NCBI RefSeq assembly: GCF_019112545.1
Contig: NW_025064905.1
Span: 186,784-250,783, forward strand
Reading direction: 5' to 3'
DNA: 64,000 nt
Origin: Guyanagaster necrorhizus
Lineage: Eukaryota > Basidiomycota > Agaricomycetes > Agaricales > Physalacriaceae
The position numbers and the translations under genes are program-made. Shown in pieces: positions 1-12,197 of the stretch. The notes under the pieces are model-generated. The model saw only the letters and a program-made list of their open reading frames with translations, made no database searches and was not told the DNA's origin. The stretch's first letter is position 1. The number at the start of each line of letters is the position of its first letter.

Positions 1-564
1 CGAGAATTTGCGAGGAGACGAAGGGCATAACAAAAGTCCAGAAACAATTTTTCGGAAGTGAGAGATGTGGAATTGCGGTACTGAAGTACTCGAATACTTG
101 GTGGCCGCGCTGGACAAATGCTTTTGCAGAGAGAAGAGAATTTGAAGAGCCGATACCTATGAGGACGGTCAGATAAATTTTGTGGTATAGAAGGAGCTAC
201 GTACTCTCAAGGATTTTTCCTCGTCCTTCAGCAATCCCACGAGAAAATTGACATAGTTGTTCATTCGGTCCCAAAGCCAGGCTTTGACAGTCTTTGTGCT
301 CTCATCACCAGAAACCGACAACTTCCCGTTACCTATCACAAGCACGAAGACTCGATACAGCGCATATATACCCTTCGAAACCTCCTGAGAATCCTTCCGT
401 GAGCAAGTGAGATCCAGAAGGTCGGCTAATGGATTCAGAGTTCCATTGTTTGTGACTGCACGGGTAAGATGGTGCTCAGTATCCTGAATCGATTGCAGGA
501 CCTTGGAATCATTGTTAAGTTTCCTTTTCTTGCTTGGGGGTGGTAGAGAATGGAGACCACACAT
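1..564 (-). CDS. NOC4: Nucleolar complex protein 4 (Noc4), N-terminal part, cut by window start
   Basis: Two exons are visible on the minus strand: 205-564 and 1-156, joined by a GTACGT...ATAG intron (157-204), with the frame kept. The N-terminus has a short LPPPSKKRKL basic stretch that looks like a nuclear signal, followed by helical repeats. The segments KAWLWDRMNNYVNFLVGLL and QFHISHFRKIVSGLLLCPS are characteristic of the Noc4 family. Noc4 works with Nop14 in nucleolar maturation and export of the 40S ribosomal subunit. The C-terminal CBF/Mak21 domain lies outside the window. I chose Met at 564 because it directly precedes the conserved start of the family. The frame stays open further upstream, with other Met codons at 672 and 720, but these would overlap the divergent OXR1 gene. 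Confidence 0.82.
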
Positions 565-670
565 GATGGAGTATACTAAGACGGAGAAAAAATTGGCCAA
601 TCCTTGAATGGCAAGTCGGACCGGCATCCGCTGAGTAATCCTGTCCTTCCAAGTTCCTACAGGCACGCTC

Positions 671-1753
671 ATGTCCGTGGATCCTTCATCAAGACCGTCA
701 TTGTCGCCGGTGTCGAACACGTCGTCTCGACACCGCCATCATTCACCTACGCGCTCGCCGACTCTTTCTGTGGCAATGCCGGCACCTCCCATAGCGTCCA
801 CGTCCTCTGTCTCTTCTCCACCGCCTGCTGATGACTCCCAGTCCCGTCCGTCGCGCTGGATGAATTCTCTCCGTAGGATAGATTCCCTGTATCACCTTGC
901 AGAGCCACCACATCATGAGCATCCACATCCCTCTGTGCCTGTGAATATCTCGCACAAGACCCCCTTCGCGCCGCATGGCAACGCATCAGAAGCATCGTCT
1001 GTCGTCTATATCCCACCCACAGGAGCACCAGGGTACGGTGGGGAAAGCTATGACTGTGGTACAGGAGTGGTTATCGAGAAAAAAGCTCTCTACATTGATT
1101 TGAAGGGAAGAAGGGAGGGAACTGTGAGTGTATTAGATGTGCACCTAGCCAACATGGTAAGTTTGCACCATTACTCTTGGCTCTACGTATATTTGCTAAG
1201 CAGGTGTAGGTTCGAGTTCATCTTCCCGCTCTCTCCCGCCTCCCTCGCTCATGGTCACTCCTCTACTCTCTGGACCAGCATGGCATATCACTCAACACCC
1301 TTTACACGCGATGTGAGCAGCTGAAGCCGTGTGGTGCGCTTGTTGTGTTCAAGGACGATGGAGATACCGTTTTTGGTGCGTTTGTAAGTGATGGGATACG
1401 ACAGAGCAGGGGAAAAGGACACTATGGAAGTGGCGAATCGTGTGTCCTTCCGTTTCCTTCTCTTCCCTTCTCACATATTCCTCTGTAGTTTTCTGTGGCG
1501 CTATTCTGGCAATGAACTGTCCGTCTTTAAATGGACAGGACGAAATGGTTATGTTGCATTGTGCGAGCCTGACTACATGAGCTTTGGGGGAGGGGATGGA
1601 GCGTATGGGTTATACATTGATGGGAATCTGTTGGAGGGTTCGTCGGCACCATGTCCGACATTTTCGAATGAGCCTTTGTGTTCTCCGGGGAATAGCGTAA
1701 GAGGGATGGTACCATTTGAGTGTGTGGGGGTGGAGGTGTGGAGGGTGGGCTGA
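671..1753 (+). CDS. OXR1: TLDc-domain oxidation resistance protein 1
   Basis: Three exons, 671-1156, 1210-1439 and 1489-1753, give 326 residues. Introns are GTAAGT...GTAG and GTGTGT...GTAG. The first ~150 residues are Ser/Pro-rich and probably disordered. The rest is a complete TLDc domain: LLYSLDQHGISLNTLY, GALVVFKDDGDTVFGAF, GHYGSGES, the FKWTGRNGYVALC strand, FGLYID-type GAYGLYIDGNLL, the PCPTFSNEPLC loop, and a terminal FECVGVEVWRVG. TLDc proteins protect against oxidative damage, and in yeast Oxr1 binds and disassembles the V-ATPase. The domain assignment is secure; the physiological role here is inferred. Its start lies 106 bp from the proposed NOC4 start, so the two probably share a divergent promoter. 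Confidence 0.9.
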
Positions 1754-2976
1754 TTTCATCACCTTCATCACCTTTACTTGTACCATTATCATTGACATTC
1801 AGATTTCCTATCTCGCAACATGTAGATGGACACTATTGACCATACCTTTATCAAAATTTACCTGACTTTGTTTCAAAACGCAGGCTCCTACCGATATATG
1901 CCAATCCACTTAGTCGTCTGGCTTTATTTTTGTCCCTCGAAATGATTGACGATTTGAGTTATTATAAATGATTCCTTCTAATGAGATGACGGCGGAATTA
2001 TTATCTGACCTCACCCGATCAATAGCTCTTGAAATTGCGAATGCAACTACCTACTCGGGCGTAAATAAGATTGACCTGGGGAAGAGCAATTTACCCGTCC
2101 CAGGAGCTTGTTTTTCTCTACCCACGATATGCACCCGAACCTCCGTCTATTTAACGTCGCCCTCTGTGGTTGGCCCTAGTCGCTGGAACCGAAGCTGCAG
2201 AATCTTCCGTTATTGTAAAAAGTTCGAAAGGCGGCGGATGTAGATGAGTGGTACGAAATACGACCATATACGAACTTTCCTTGAAACAGGCGGGTACTTC
2301 AAGGAATCTGGACAAGCTGGCACTTCCACCAGTAGTCAGGGCAAAGAAGGACGAGAGTGAGGCGTGTATATTTGCCCATAATGGCCATACTTATCGATAC
2401 GTTGAGTCAATCAACGGTCATACCAGTCGAAACATTAAGTTCATCAGCCTAGCTTAGTATCCGTTCTCGTTCATGCGAATTCTCGTCCTCTATGTGAGGT
2501 TCCATAACTGTATCGACCCAAGCCATATTTCCAGGCTTGGTCCCCCAAAGCACAGGTTGGCATCGTCGTCGACTTCCAATCGACTTCGCGTTCGCTGTGT
2601 ATCCGACTTAGCGATCCAAGGAACCCACGCGTGGTCAGTGCAGGCAAGTACGAGAATAAGGCGGGATGAGAGTAACGTTTGTCTGTCCAATGACATTCTT
2701 TTCCTGGCTGTGTCGCATTTAGTTTGAACGCAAGAGGACTCCGATGGAAGTAATATGGCGAGCCTCGGAAGCCTGACGTCCGCACCGCGCTGACGCCGAA
2801 GCTGCAGGAACGCTGGCACTCTATCCTCGTTTTATGGAACGGATCTCGCTGGATGGCGTGGGAGCATCTTCGATACCGTCTTCTTTATTGTCTGCTTCCT
2901 CAGTGTCTCCACTCTTATCCTTATCCTCAGCTTCAGCTTTACCGTCACTCTCTGTTTCGGCAATCTCCAGCAGCAG
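1754..2976. other. Intergenic stretch without a recognised gene
   Basis: About 1.2 kb separate the OXR1 stop from the haloacid dehalogenase stop. Several overlapping open frames of 70-110 codons occur on both strands between 1968 and 2819. None shows a domain, consistent splice sites or a convincing start context. Overlapping open frames in three phases near 2.5-2.8 kb suggest chance or old decayed coding sequence. Confidence 0.5.
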
Positions 2977-3909
2977 TCATGTCTGTAAGATGTTTGCCAA
3001 TTTAACCAACCCACTGATATCGCTTCCGTCTGTCCCTTCAACAAAAAAGTCAAAAGTCTGTCTCAAGTGGTCTATATCTTCCTCTGGATCCTCAGTAGAT
3101 CGGTGGATATAGGCTGTTTTCATCCCACTGTGGAAAGACAGTAAGCATTGTACTTGGACATTCGTGGTGAGATTTAACCCACGTCCTTGCAGCAGCTCTC
3201 AAATCATAGGCATGGGAAGCGACCATGAGACATTCCTCGGGCTTGAGATCGAGAAAATTTATTGCTTTCTGGTAAATTTTTGGATCGGGCTGTCATCATG
3301 ATCTAAGAGTCAAAAAGAATCGTGAAGCATTTCTATTTAAGTGCGTACTTTCGTGAGGTTCAAGAGCTGGGACGACAACAGGGTATGAAATGGGAGCCGG
3401 GAAGACTTAATGATGTCGAGCTGAAGACGTGTAGTACCGTTGGCCAGGACGATGCTATCGAAGATATGGTTAGAGTATGTTCTTCCATATCAGCACTCTT
3501 TGCCCACACGAAAAACTTATTCCTCAGCCTCTCAAGGCCTTTGACTGCGTCGGGCCAAGCTGTGGTAGTTTCATGAGTAAGTCTATTCTCTGGCACCGCA
3601 CAGCTCGGTACCTTGTTGAATATGCCAGCTTCGAACCAGATCATTTCTCGTTTCTTCGTCCCAAAACTCCATCCCAACATTGCGTTCTGACAAAATACGA
3701 TCCAGTACTCGCCTATGAGTGACATCGATATCTTCAGGATCATCGCCCACCTGAAAGCGGCGATGAATTTCCTGAAAGAAACCTGCCCTCCAGGCCATGG
3801 CAAAGGAGTGTGGATCAGCAAGCGGAGGCTTGGAGTCCAAGGCAGACAGTATGGAGGAATGCCAGTCGGTACAAGTACCCATGAGATCAAACACGAGAGC
3901 CTGTATCAT
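2977..3909 (-). CDS. Haloacid dehalogenase, type II (HAD superfamily hydrolase)
   Basis: Five exons in complement order, 3612-3909, 3508-3559, 3349-3454, 3183-3289 and 2977-3127, give 237 residues, the usual length of fungal type II HAD proteins. The start MIQALVFDLMGT carries motif I (D8 as nucleophile, D-x-x-G-T form). VLANGTT is motif II. LTKPDPKIY carries the motif III lysine, and CLMVASHAYDLRAA is the motif IV region. The fold uses an aspartate nucleophile to hydrolyse C-halogen or phosphate-type bonds; the true substrate is unknown. The frame extends 26 codons upstream of 3909, but the family starts right at MIQ. Introns are 48-59 nt. SCC3 is divergent upstream across ~335 bp. Confidence 0.88.
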
Positions 3910-4245
3910 CTTTGGAGTCCACCAAAGCTCGCACTGACTATGGGGTCGGCCGATTCCGATACGCTGACTTTCGATTACCGCGACCACGTGACACGATTTC
4001 TCGGAGTCTCCAAGGTGTACCAGTGGTCACTACTACCTGATAGGAGAAGAAGCAGATTATTTTTTTCGTCGTTTGATAAGAAACATTTCGGCAACGAAGC
4101 TCACCGTCGGCGTAAAAAGTCAAACTGCGACGACTTCGAGATCTGCCGAGATGCCGGTGGTGCGGGTGCATGATTCGTGTGACATGCGTGACAGCGCCAC
4201 TCTCCTGTTTACCCTGTTTACCGCGACCACGCGACGCGTTTTCCC
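3910..4245. promoter_or_regulatory. Divergent intergenic promoter region (HAD / SCC3)
   Basis: The 336 bp between the start codons of the haloacid dehalogenase (minus) and SCC3 (plus) must hold both promoters. I see no clear TATA box. Near the SCC3 start the sequence contains ACGCGTTTTC, an MluI-box-like ACGCGT core at 4214-4219. In yeasts ACGCGT is bound by MBF at G1/S genes, which would suit a cohesin subunit, but this is only a motif match. Confidence 0.35.
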
Positions 4246-7200
4246 ATGGATTCCTCCCAGAATGAGTCGCCTGCAGCCCCACGACGTTCTCAACGTGATA
4301 GAAAACAGCCGAAACGCATAGACACCAGTGAGACGCCCCCGATATAACCGCACTATTGTCTCTAACTGTTGTCAGTCACGAACATCGGCAAACGGAAACG
4401 CACAGCAGACAGCGATGCTGATGAGGACGCAGAGGCAGTAGAGGAGGATGCGGCAGAGGAATATCATGCACCGAAGCCAAAGCCAGCGCGAAAGGTGATG
4501 AAACCTGCAGCAAAAAAACCGCGCACACAGAGGGGGCGCAAAATTAAAGATCCCGACGACGCGTTATTCGACCCGGAGCAGCTTGCTAAGGACACGAAAA
4601 TTAACTCAGATAACCCCCTGTATAGTATGTCTGGGCCTTTTCGTGTCTATAATGCCTAATGTGCTTTCTCAGACGCAATCATGAACCCGTCGGCGGCCTT
4701 GCAGGGAACAGCAGAAGATTTCCTCGAGTCTCTCCAGCAGCAACCTGGACCCGCGCTAGCCGAGCTAATAAATCTCATTCTGCGGTCCTGTGGATGCAAC
4801 GACTCAGTTGATGAGGATCAGGCGGTAGACTATGATGGTGTCGTTGATGCACTGGACCATTTTACGGAGGGTCTCAAACAGGTGCGCTCGTTGTCTCCTT
4901 CGACTGTCAAGCGCTATATCACGTCTCTAGGAAGCATCACCTACCTACCCCTTGACCTCCAAGAATCCAATTTTTAAGAAGTTTCGTACACATCTTTCCG
5001 AATTCTTTGCTCGTTTAATATCATCTGCTGCTGACCTCGGTGTGCTGTACACATCGGATCTGATACCCACACTCCAGACTTGGGTTGTAGCTATGAGCTC
5101 ATCCCAAATACGGAGCTTCCGACACACATCGACTGCCGTTGCCCTCGATGTCGAGGCAGCACTCTGCGACGTTACGCGAGGCGTTGAAAAGGAGGTTGAG
5201 GTACTCGGCCGACAGAGAGAAGGCGAGAAGAAGCGCCGAGCAAAGGGAGGAGCCAGTGCAAAGGACAAGGAGCTTGAGGGGAAGCTGAAGGAAGTGAAGG
5301 GGAGAGCTGTCAAATTGGACGAATTCTTGAAAGAATTCATTGACGGGTACGTCTCATCTTTTTTTGAATATTCCTTGCACTCATTGAAATGTAGCGTCTT
5401 CGTTCATCGGTTTCGTGACCTTGATCCCGTCATACGAACAGAATGCATCACCTCCCTTGGCATATTCTTCAAGAAACATCCGTCTCACTTCCTTTCGACC
5501 TCTTACCTCCGATATGTTGGATGGGTACTTTCGGATTCCGCTACGCACGCTCGTCTAGCCGCTGTCAAGGCCCTACAAATAGTCTACTCATCATCAGTCG
5601 CTGATGGTGTTCTCACCTCTCTTAACCATTTTACGGAACGGTTTAAACCCCGTCTCGTCGAAATGGCCGAAGCCGACGTGGACGTGGGTGTTCGTGTGGG
5701 TGTGCTTAACGTCCTTGAGGAAATCGAAAAGAGTGGTATGCTCGAGGAGGAAGAGCGAGAGCGACTAGGTGGACTTGTCTTTTGTGAGGAACCGCGGGTA
5801 CGCAAAGCTGTTTCAGGGTTTGTACGTGGTGTTTGGGAAGAGTGGGTGGAGCAGCGTGACGTTGAGATGGGCGGCAAGAGTAAAGATGACAAGGAACGGA
5901 TAGGAATGAAGGGTATCGCGGCTTTACTGGTGAAATGGGGTGAAGCTCTGGATAAGGTTCTGGGTGATGATGAAGATGAAGATGAAGATGAGACAGAAGC
6001 GAAGCGCACGAGGACGAGACCTGAAATTGCAGCACTTTCTACGGGAAGACATAAGTCCGGGGGTGGGAATCGCACGGCTTTAGCAGCGGAAGCTTTGTGG
6101 GATGAACTGGACCCTGTTACTGATTGGTCAGGAATACTCGATATGTTACTGCTTGATCATTCTGCGTCTACAGATCAAGGCCCCTCTTCCAATGGGCGTA
6201 GCAAGAAGGGAAAGAAGGGTAGAAAACCAGCAAAAAGTAAAGGCACGACCTCACAGGACGCGGATGATGACGATGAAACCGAGTCTGTGTATGTTGATGA
6301 ATCTTGGAGACTGGAGGAAGTCGAAGAAGGCGTCTTGCTTGAGCTTTTGGTCGCTTCCTTGGCAAAGACTAAGAAGGAAGCGGTCGGAGGTAAGAAGGTG
6401 TGTGTTGAATAATTCAAATGGGAGTATATACTTACCCGAAAATGTAGGGCGAGGAAGACGCTGTTGCCAACGAGATCACTCGTGCTTTGATGAAAGGTCT
6501 CCCGCGCCTTTTCATGAAGTATCAGACAGACGAGAATCGGATTAAGGATGTCCTGGTCCTACCTACTGTTATGAACTTGGATCTGTATCTTGAAATGCGA
6601 GCGATCAGTGTAGGTTTTATTCCATTCTAATGTAGCCTCATTCTTATTTTCCCATCAGGATTACTCAAATCTATGGGACGACGTCCTCAAACAATTCCTC
6701 ACGCATGCGTCTCCTGCTATTCTAGCGCTTGCAATAAATACCATCACATATCTCCTGTCTGCCACATCTCTCTCCAATACTAACAGTACGAAAATTCTCG
6801 AGCTGGAAGACGAGCTCTCGTCGGTCCTTCGGGCGGCCCTTGCGGGTCGTGAAGAGATCGAAGTAGCATCATTCAACGAAGACGAGGCCTTGTCCCTTGG
6901 GTCCACATGTATGCGGTTGAGGATACTTGCAGGAACAAGAGACATGACTGGGTGGATCGAAGATGACGAGGGAGGTAAGCAGAGTAAGGTGTGGGATCTT
7001 TTGAACGCCATAGCAGAGCGGGGACGACTGGGGTATAAGGAAGAAGAAATGGTTAGTCTTTGATTGTTTCATCCATCATCGTTGGAAAGTCGTTGATAGC
7101 CCGAGCAGATGATCGAGCAGGTGCTGCATTTATTGACGTTGCATATCATCTGGAAAGGAAAGGCACTTACCACAGATCCTTCGCCTTCCACTGAGGAGGT

Positions 7201-9139
7201 TCGACATGCAGAGAACCTGGTGCTTCAGCGGGAGGTTTTGCTGGAAAAATTAATGGAGTATTCGATTGGTACTGACTCAAATACGGTGGAAGGAGTGCAG
7301 AGGACTGTATGTTTTCGCTCAAGCTATGTCAACCCATGACTCACCACTTAATGAAATACAGGCATTCAAGAATCTCTTGGACCTCCATGTTCTATTCTCG
7401 GCGACACAAACTGTTGCCGCGGATGGATCGCAATTATCGACAGCGACTGTCGCGCTGACCATGGATGACGAAGCCCAGTATAGATGTGCGGGATATGTGC
7501 AAGCTGAGATCGAGAGATACGCAGAAATTGCTCAAGGAGCTGAGGAGGAGGATAAGAGTGATGATGGCAGCGATGTCGACTCAGGCGACGACAACGAGGT
7601 TGCTAAGAAGGCCAAAATGAAGGGGAAGGGAAAGGCGAAATCGGTGGTGACAGACAAGGAAGGCAAGTTCTGAGCCTATTACTTCTCTCTACGTGCTAAA
7701 TTTTACGTCTTCTTTAGACGAAGACGTTAATTCTCGAGCCCGGCTTGAAGAGGAATATGTATTCATTGATGTGATGTCTACCTTCTTGCGAGCAATACGG
7801 GCAGGTGCAATTCATGTTCGCCATGGAGCCAGTCTTCTAGCGCACTATGGCCGTTTGGGACCTACATTTGACCTTTGCACCAAAGTCATTGTAGAGGTTC
7901 TACGGGAAGCAGGCATGTTTAATGATGATGGTGACATTGTAGCTTTGGTTATCACGCAAGCTCTGCAAGAGGTAGCAGCGCATCCCGATTCGGTGTTAGT
8001 AATTCAGACTCATTCTTTGTCTCCAGGCATTTACGCTTATTTTGGATTCCGTTGTGCGAGACGAGACTAACGCTGTTCAGCTTGCGAAACAGCTGGCGTC
8101 TTGTTTTGTTATTCGAGGGATTCAGCTTTCTATCATCCGCCGACTTGACAGCGAATACATAGTACAGATTCATACAAATCTGATCTCGTGGTTGGGCAAG
8201 CGGCTGTCGACCTACCAGAGCAACAACAACAAAAAGTCTTTGAAACGGACGATACTGTGCTTCCGCGTGTTGACACAAATGCTCAGTGTCATACAAAGCC
8301 GGGAAGCTTTGCAAATGTTCGTACTATTCTCCCATTTATGACACCTGACTGATGTTTGCCTTTCGTCATTAGTAAAGCTCATATGGATCAGGTCTTAGCT
8401 GAGGCCAAGGTGGAGGTTTCTCCGACATCGTCCGTCTGGGAACCTCAACGTGGGTATGAAAGAAGGCTGACATCAAAGGATAAAGAGAAAGGTATGGTGA
8501 CTTGAACACAACCGTATTTCCCTAATTGCTTGAACAGTGCCTGGAACAAAAACTCGGAAAGCCGCTGGCAAAGGAAAGGCAAAGGGTTCAGCAGCGATGG
8601 TTACTACTGACGAGGAGAGCGAAGTGGAACATCTTGTTGACGCTGCTCGTAACGCGGAGCAGGACAGAGCACCTGTAGCACCTCGAATGCGGAAACGACC
8701 GCAACGTGCAACCGCGTCTCGTGCACGCGCGCGTGCAGCTGAGCAACAAAGTGACCACGACGGTGACGACACTGCTGAGGAAAACATCGTGACATCGAAA
8801 TCCCGACCGCGACCACGGCCGACATACAAATCAAAAAACAAATCTCCCGCCAAGAAAGCGGCGGCGACTGTTGATACAGATAAGGATGATACTGCGACGG
8901 AGAGGCCTGTTGCCCCAAGACCAGGGGACCAAACCCCTCCACAATCACCTTTGACACCAGCTGGATCTGATCTGGACGATGTCGTTCCTGTGTCGCGAAA
9001 GAGAGCACGGACGAGTGAGGATGAGGAACAGGTAGCTGCAGAGGCGGAGGCGACTGCTGGGTCTGCAACAGAGGGAGGCGATGATGAAGCTGAAGGCTCT
9101 GGTTACATCCAAGTGCGGAGGAAGCGAGCTCGTCATTGA
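4246..9139 (+). CDS. SCC3: Cohesin subunit SCC3 / STAG
   Basis: Thirteen exons: 4246-4327, 4376-4624, 4673-4881, 4931-5346, 5395-6397, 6448-6609, 6659-7051, 7109-7306, 7362-7662, 7718-7971, 8027-8316, 8373-8491 and 8538-9139. All phases agree and give 1425 residues. The basic/acidic N-terminal tail is followed by the STAG domain (DNPLYNAIMNP, YPLTSKNPIFKKFRTHLSEF, SSQIRSFRHTSTAVALD). The stromalin conservative region follows (VFVHRFRDLDPVIRTECI, WVLSDSATHARLAAVKAL), then HEAT-like helices. The C-terminus is long, basic and acidic-patched, with KKKGRKP and AT-hook-like stretches, ending RKRARH. Scc3 binds the kleisin Scc1 and DNA and is needed for sister-chromatid cohesion. The intron at 7663-7717 appears to use a GC donor (GCAAGT). 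Confidence 0.93.
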
Positions 9140-9450
9140 CGAACGGACTGTTTTTTATGATTTATATTTAATTTCCTGCGTTTGCTATCCTCGCTGCTGC
9201 CAATGTACACATTATATTTGTATTCGAGTGTAATATTACTAGATGAAGCTCGTGACATCGCCCTTCCTCGTCTTGTAAACGTTTTCCACTTGAGTGTGAT
9301 TCATCTCTTTTACCTCTAGGGCCAATTGCAAACTTGAAATCTCACCACGACAGTTCTGCTACCACAGGTGATTCTGCAGCTTTCACCGTCCCTTGCAAAC
9401 ATTGTGCAAGATATAGTCCCGTGAAATTAGGTGCTTTTCTCCATCGGACA
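9140..9450. other. Intergenic, SCC3 3' flank
   Basis: AT-rich 3' flank of SCC3 followed by the upstream sequence of the broken P-loop gene. No RNA gene, repeat or further coding region is visible. Confidence 0.4.
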
Positions 9451-11271
9451 ATGTCAGGTGAGTGCTACAGAGTGATAACTTTCCCGGCTCGTAAGTAATT
9501 GTCTCTCACGTAGACAATATCGAAACAGACGGGGAAATCCTATGGAAGAATCTATGGGGCAGGCAGGAAGCACTGCTTGTCCTTGAAGATATTGCCGAAC
9601 ACCCAGAACTACCCTCAATAAGACGCAAGGCGTGGATTTCTCACGTTGTCCAATGCTGTTCCCGGCTCTTTCTAGACACTTGCAACCCACCCGAAGGCAT
9701 CTTCTTTCGCGACGATTATGCAGAAGCTACACATTGGATGGTCAAACACCTTACTTCTCAGGCGGAGTACAATATGCACATACAACGATACCCTGAAGAA
9801 AACCCTTTTCTTGGGCCTTTACGCAAACTATCTAATCCCGATCGACTTCGGGGATATGTGTTCCATGGCCACCCCGGAATTGGTGCGTGCTTCAATGTGT
9901 TCAATTTTTTTGTCTGATGTTTTCGGCCATCCTACTCTTGTGGCGCCTACAGGCTTGCCTTCCCACGGCGTTCCTGTTTGCGGAAGATGCATATTATTAT
10001 CTTACCGACAACGGTTCCCAATTGGTTGCACCCAAAGACACGTTCGTGAAGTTCAGTGTCCGATACAATGTAGATCCGACGACTTGGTTTTTGGTCGATT
10101 CCAGAGCCGCTATCCCATCCTTTCCCGATTACCTGTAGTCGCAAGACCATTTTGTGGTTTTCGCCTCATCTACGCGTCCCCCCATGTTCCACTGGGTTAA
10201 GGAGTTCGATCAACAAGTGAATACTTTTATCTTTGAACCAAATACAGGGGAGGAGGCAGTAATTTGGTGAGATCTGAAATTGAATATATGTATCATACAT
10301 AATATATCTCACTCCTCTATTTACTTTTAGTCTTAGGCTGCAGAGCGGTGTGAAATCGAACTATGCAAACATCCAAGCAAAACTCGAATATTTCTATTCA
10401 CATTCACCCTCAATACGCAACGCGCGTCTGTTGTCGCAGTTTCAGAATGATGCCACGCTCATCCAATCCATTAATGGCCTATCTTACTCTTTTTGAGATA
10501 GAATCCATATTTAGGCATCCAGATGATCTTGGGGGTTGACTTTCGCGAGCGAGTGTCTCATCAGATCCTTACAGTCAGGCCCGATGTTTCCGATCGTGCA
10601 AATGCAAATCTGGTGATATCCTCCTCGAGGCATATCTTCGATTTGCTGGAAGAACGCCTACGTAGAGACGTAGACAAGGCTTTCACCTTGGCTCATTAGT
10701 TTGACATTTTCATGCCGACTCGTTCCAGAGCATCTGCGGGATACATCCTTGACAAGCACCTACACCGCATTCTTCACACCGCCAAACGTGGCATCTTCAT
10801 CTAATATCAGTCTCTACCAGGGGCCCTTCGAATCATCACTGGACTACTAGGACATCGAAGTCGCAGTCCACTGCACACCTTTACCCTCTGGCTGTGCCTC
10901 AGCGTATGTACGAACTCCAGGACATTGTTGACCTTCTTACCAAACTTACGGCCTCACCTACGTTGACGGCATACTTCAAACCGACAAAGCCGAACGAGGC
11001 CACCCTTGATGCGGTGATTTTCCATTCTTCACATCAAAAGTTGAAACGTCAGATTGATGTCGTACAGGCCACTGTTGGTCAACAGCATGGGGTAAAGGAA
11101 GTAGCGGTAGAGAAGCTTCATAAGCTGGGGGTGGCATTGCGGTATGTTGCGGTTGTTCCACAGGGGCAAGTCATCAACTTCACCGTTCAGCCAAGAATCG
11201 CCAATATGTTCAAAAAGGCCACGTACTACATTGAAGTCTCCTCAGACGATATTGGACGTTGCAGTTGGTAG
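9451..11271 (+). pseudogene. Crinkler/RHS-like P-loop protein, degraded
   Basis: A start ATG-TCA-G at 9451 splices through GTGAGT...CGTAG (9458-9514) into a conserved frame with RDDYAEATHWMVKHL and FHGHPGIG, the beginning of a Walker A motif. The expected GKT is not found: after GIG the frame runs into TGA, or the motif is lost with a putative intron. Coding resumes at ACLPTAFLFAEDAYYYLTD and WFLVDSRAAIPSFPDYL, then hits an in-frame TAG at 10136-10138, with DHFVVFAS and MFHWVKEF continuing in the same frame behind it. A more distant C-terminal block lies at 10894-11271. The pattern matches the large agaricomycete family annotated as Crinkler or retrotransposon-hot-spot proteins. The family assignment is from memory of its motifs. 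The stop and lost Walker A argue for a pseudogene. Confidence 0.6.
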
Positions 11272-12197
11272 ATGGCTGCTTGGTAACCAGCATGAGGAGA
11301 AGTACAGTATTCATTGTTTCAGCTGTTGAACGATGAGTTTTCTTTCTTCTACGTCCACGTAGCGTCCAGTTCTCCACTCTCGTAGCATGCTTAGGCTATA
11401 TTAGCATACCTGAGCTGAACGATACTCATTATCAACGTTTGTATGACACTTATTGGATGCATCCAGACGTCTAGATGTTTCAGAAAAGTCAAACAATAAA
11501 TCAAGGAACGATCCGTTGGCTCCTCGAAGACCCCCAGTGGATTCATGGAAGCAGCGTTCGGTATACAGACAGCTGCTGTTTGCGAGGAATATGTCAAGGC
11601 TGCGAACGTTGCCGTCGTTTTGGCAACACTTCAGCATAAAGCTGCAATGACGGAGACACCCCATCCGGACCCCTTCTCTCCGCCTTTATCGGCTACAAGG
11701 AGTCACCAATCAGTCCAGAACTTGGTTTTGTGTGCAATAGAGATCGAGGAGCAGGCATGCGATCATCCCATGCGTGGCATGTGCATTTCTCTCCTTCCGT
11801 CATTAGACACTAACTGCAGTCCCAAGAGGTGCCAATGCAGGTTGTACAGGTCGGTCAACGTAACTTTTTTTAAAAGGTTTTTTTATAGCGGAGGCTTATA
11901 ACCTCGTTGCGTCCATTGCGCTAAAGGACAAAACTGGTAACTCCTCCTGTCAATGTACGTATATATATATATACTTATCATTAGCGAATNNNNNNNNNNN
12001 NNNNNNNNNNNNNNNNNNNNNNNNNNNNNNNNNNNNNNNNNNNNNNNNNNNNNNNNNNNNNNNNGAAAATACAGTATATGCACTTCAGGAAGGAATAGCA
12101 TAATAACATGAGATGAACAGTTTACTAAATGGACTGTATCGAAACGAAACGAATGTGGCACAACAAAGATAGATAAACGAATAAGTAAATAACATCT
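11272..12197. other. Gene-poor stretch around an assembly gap
   Basis: No recognisable gene. Open frames on both strands at 11.4-11.9 kb are short and overlap one another. A run of alternating TA lies at about 11959-11972, immediately before the gap. Confidence 0.45.
11990..12064. other. Assembly gap (75 N)
   Basis: A run of exactly 75 N, flanked on the left by a TA dinucleotide repeat, which probably caused the break. The true size is unknown. The gap lies outside the coding models on either side. Confidence 0.99.
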
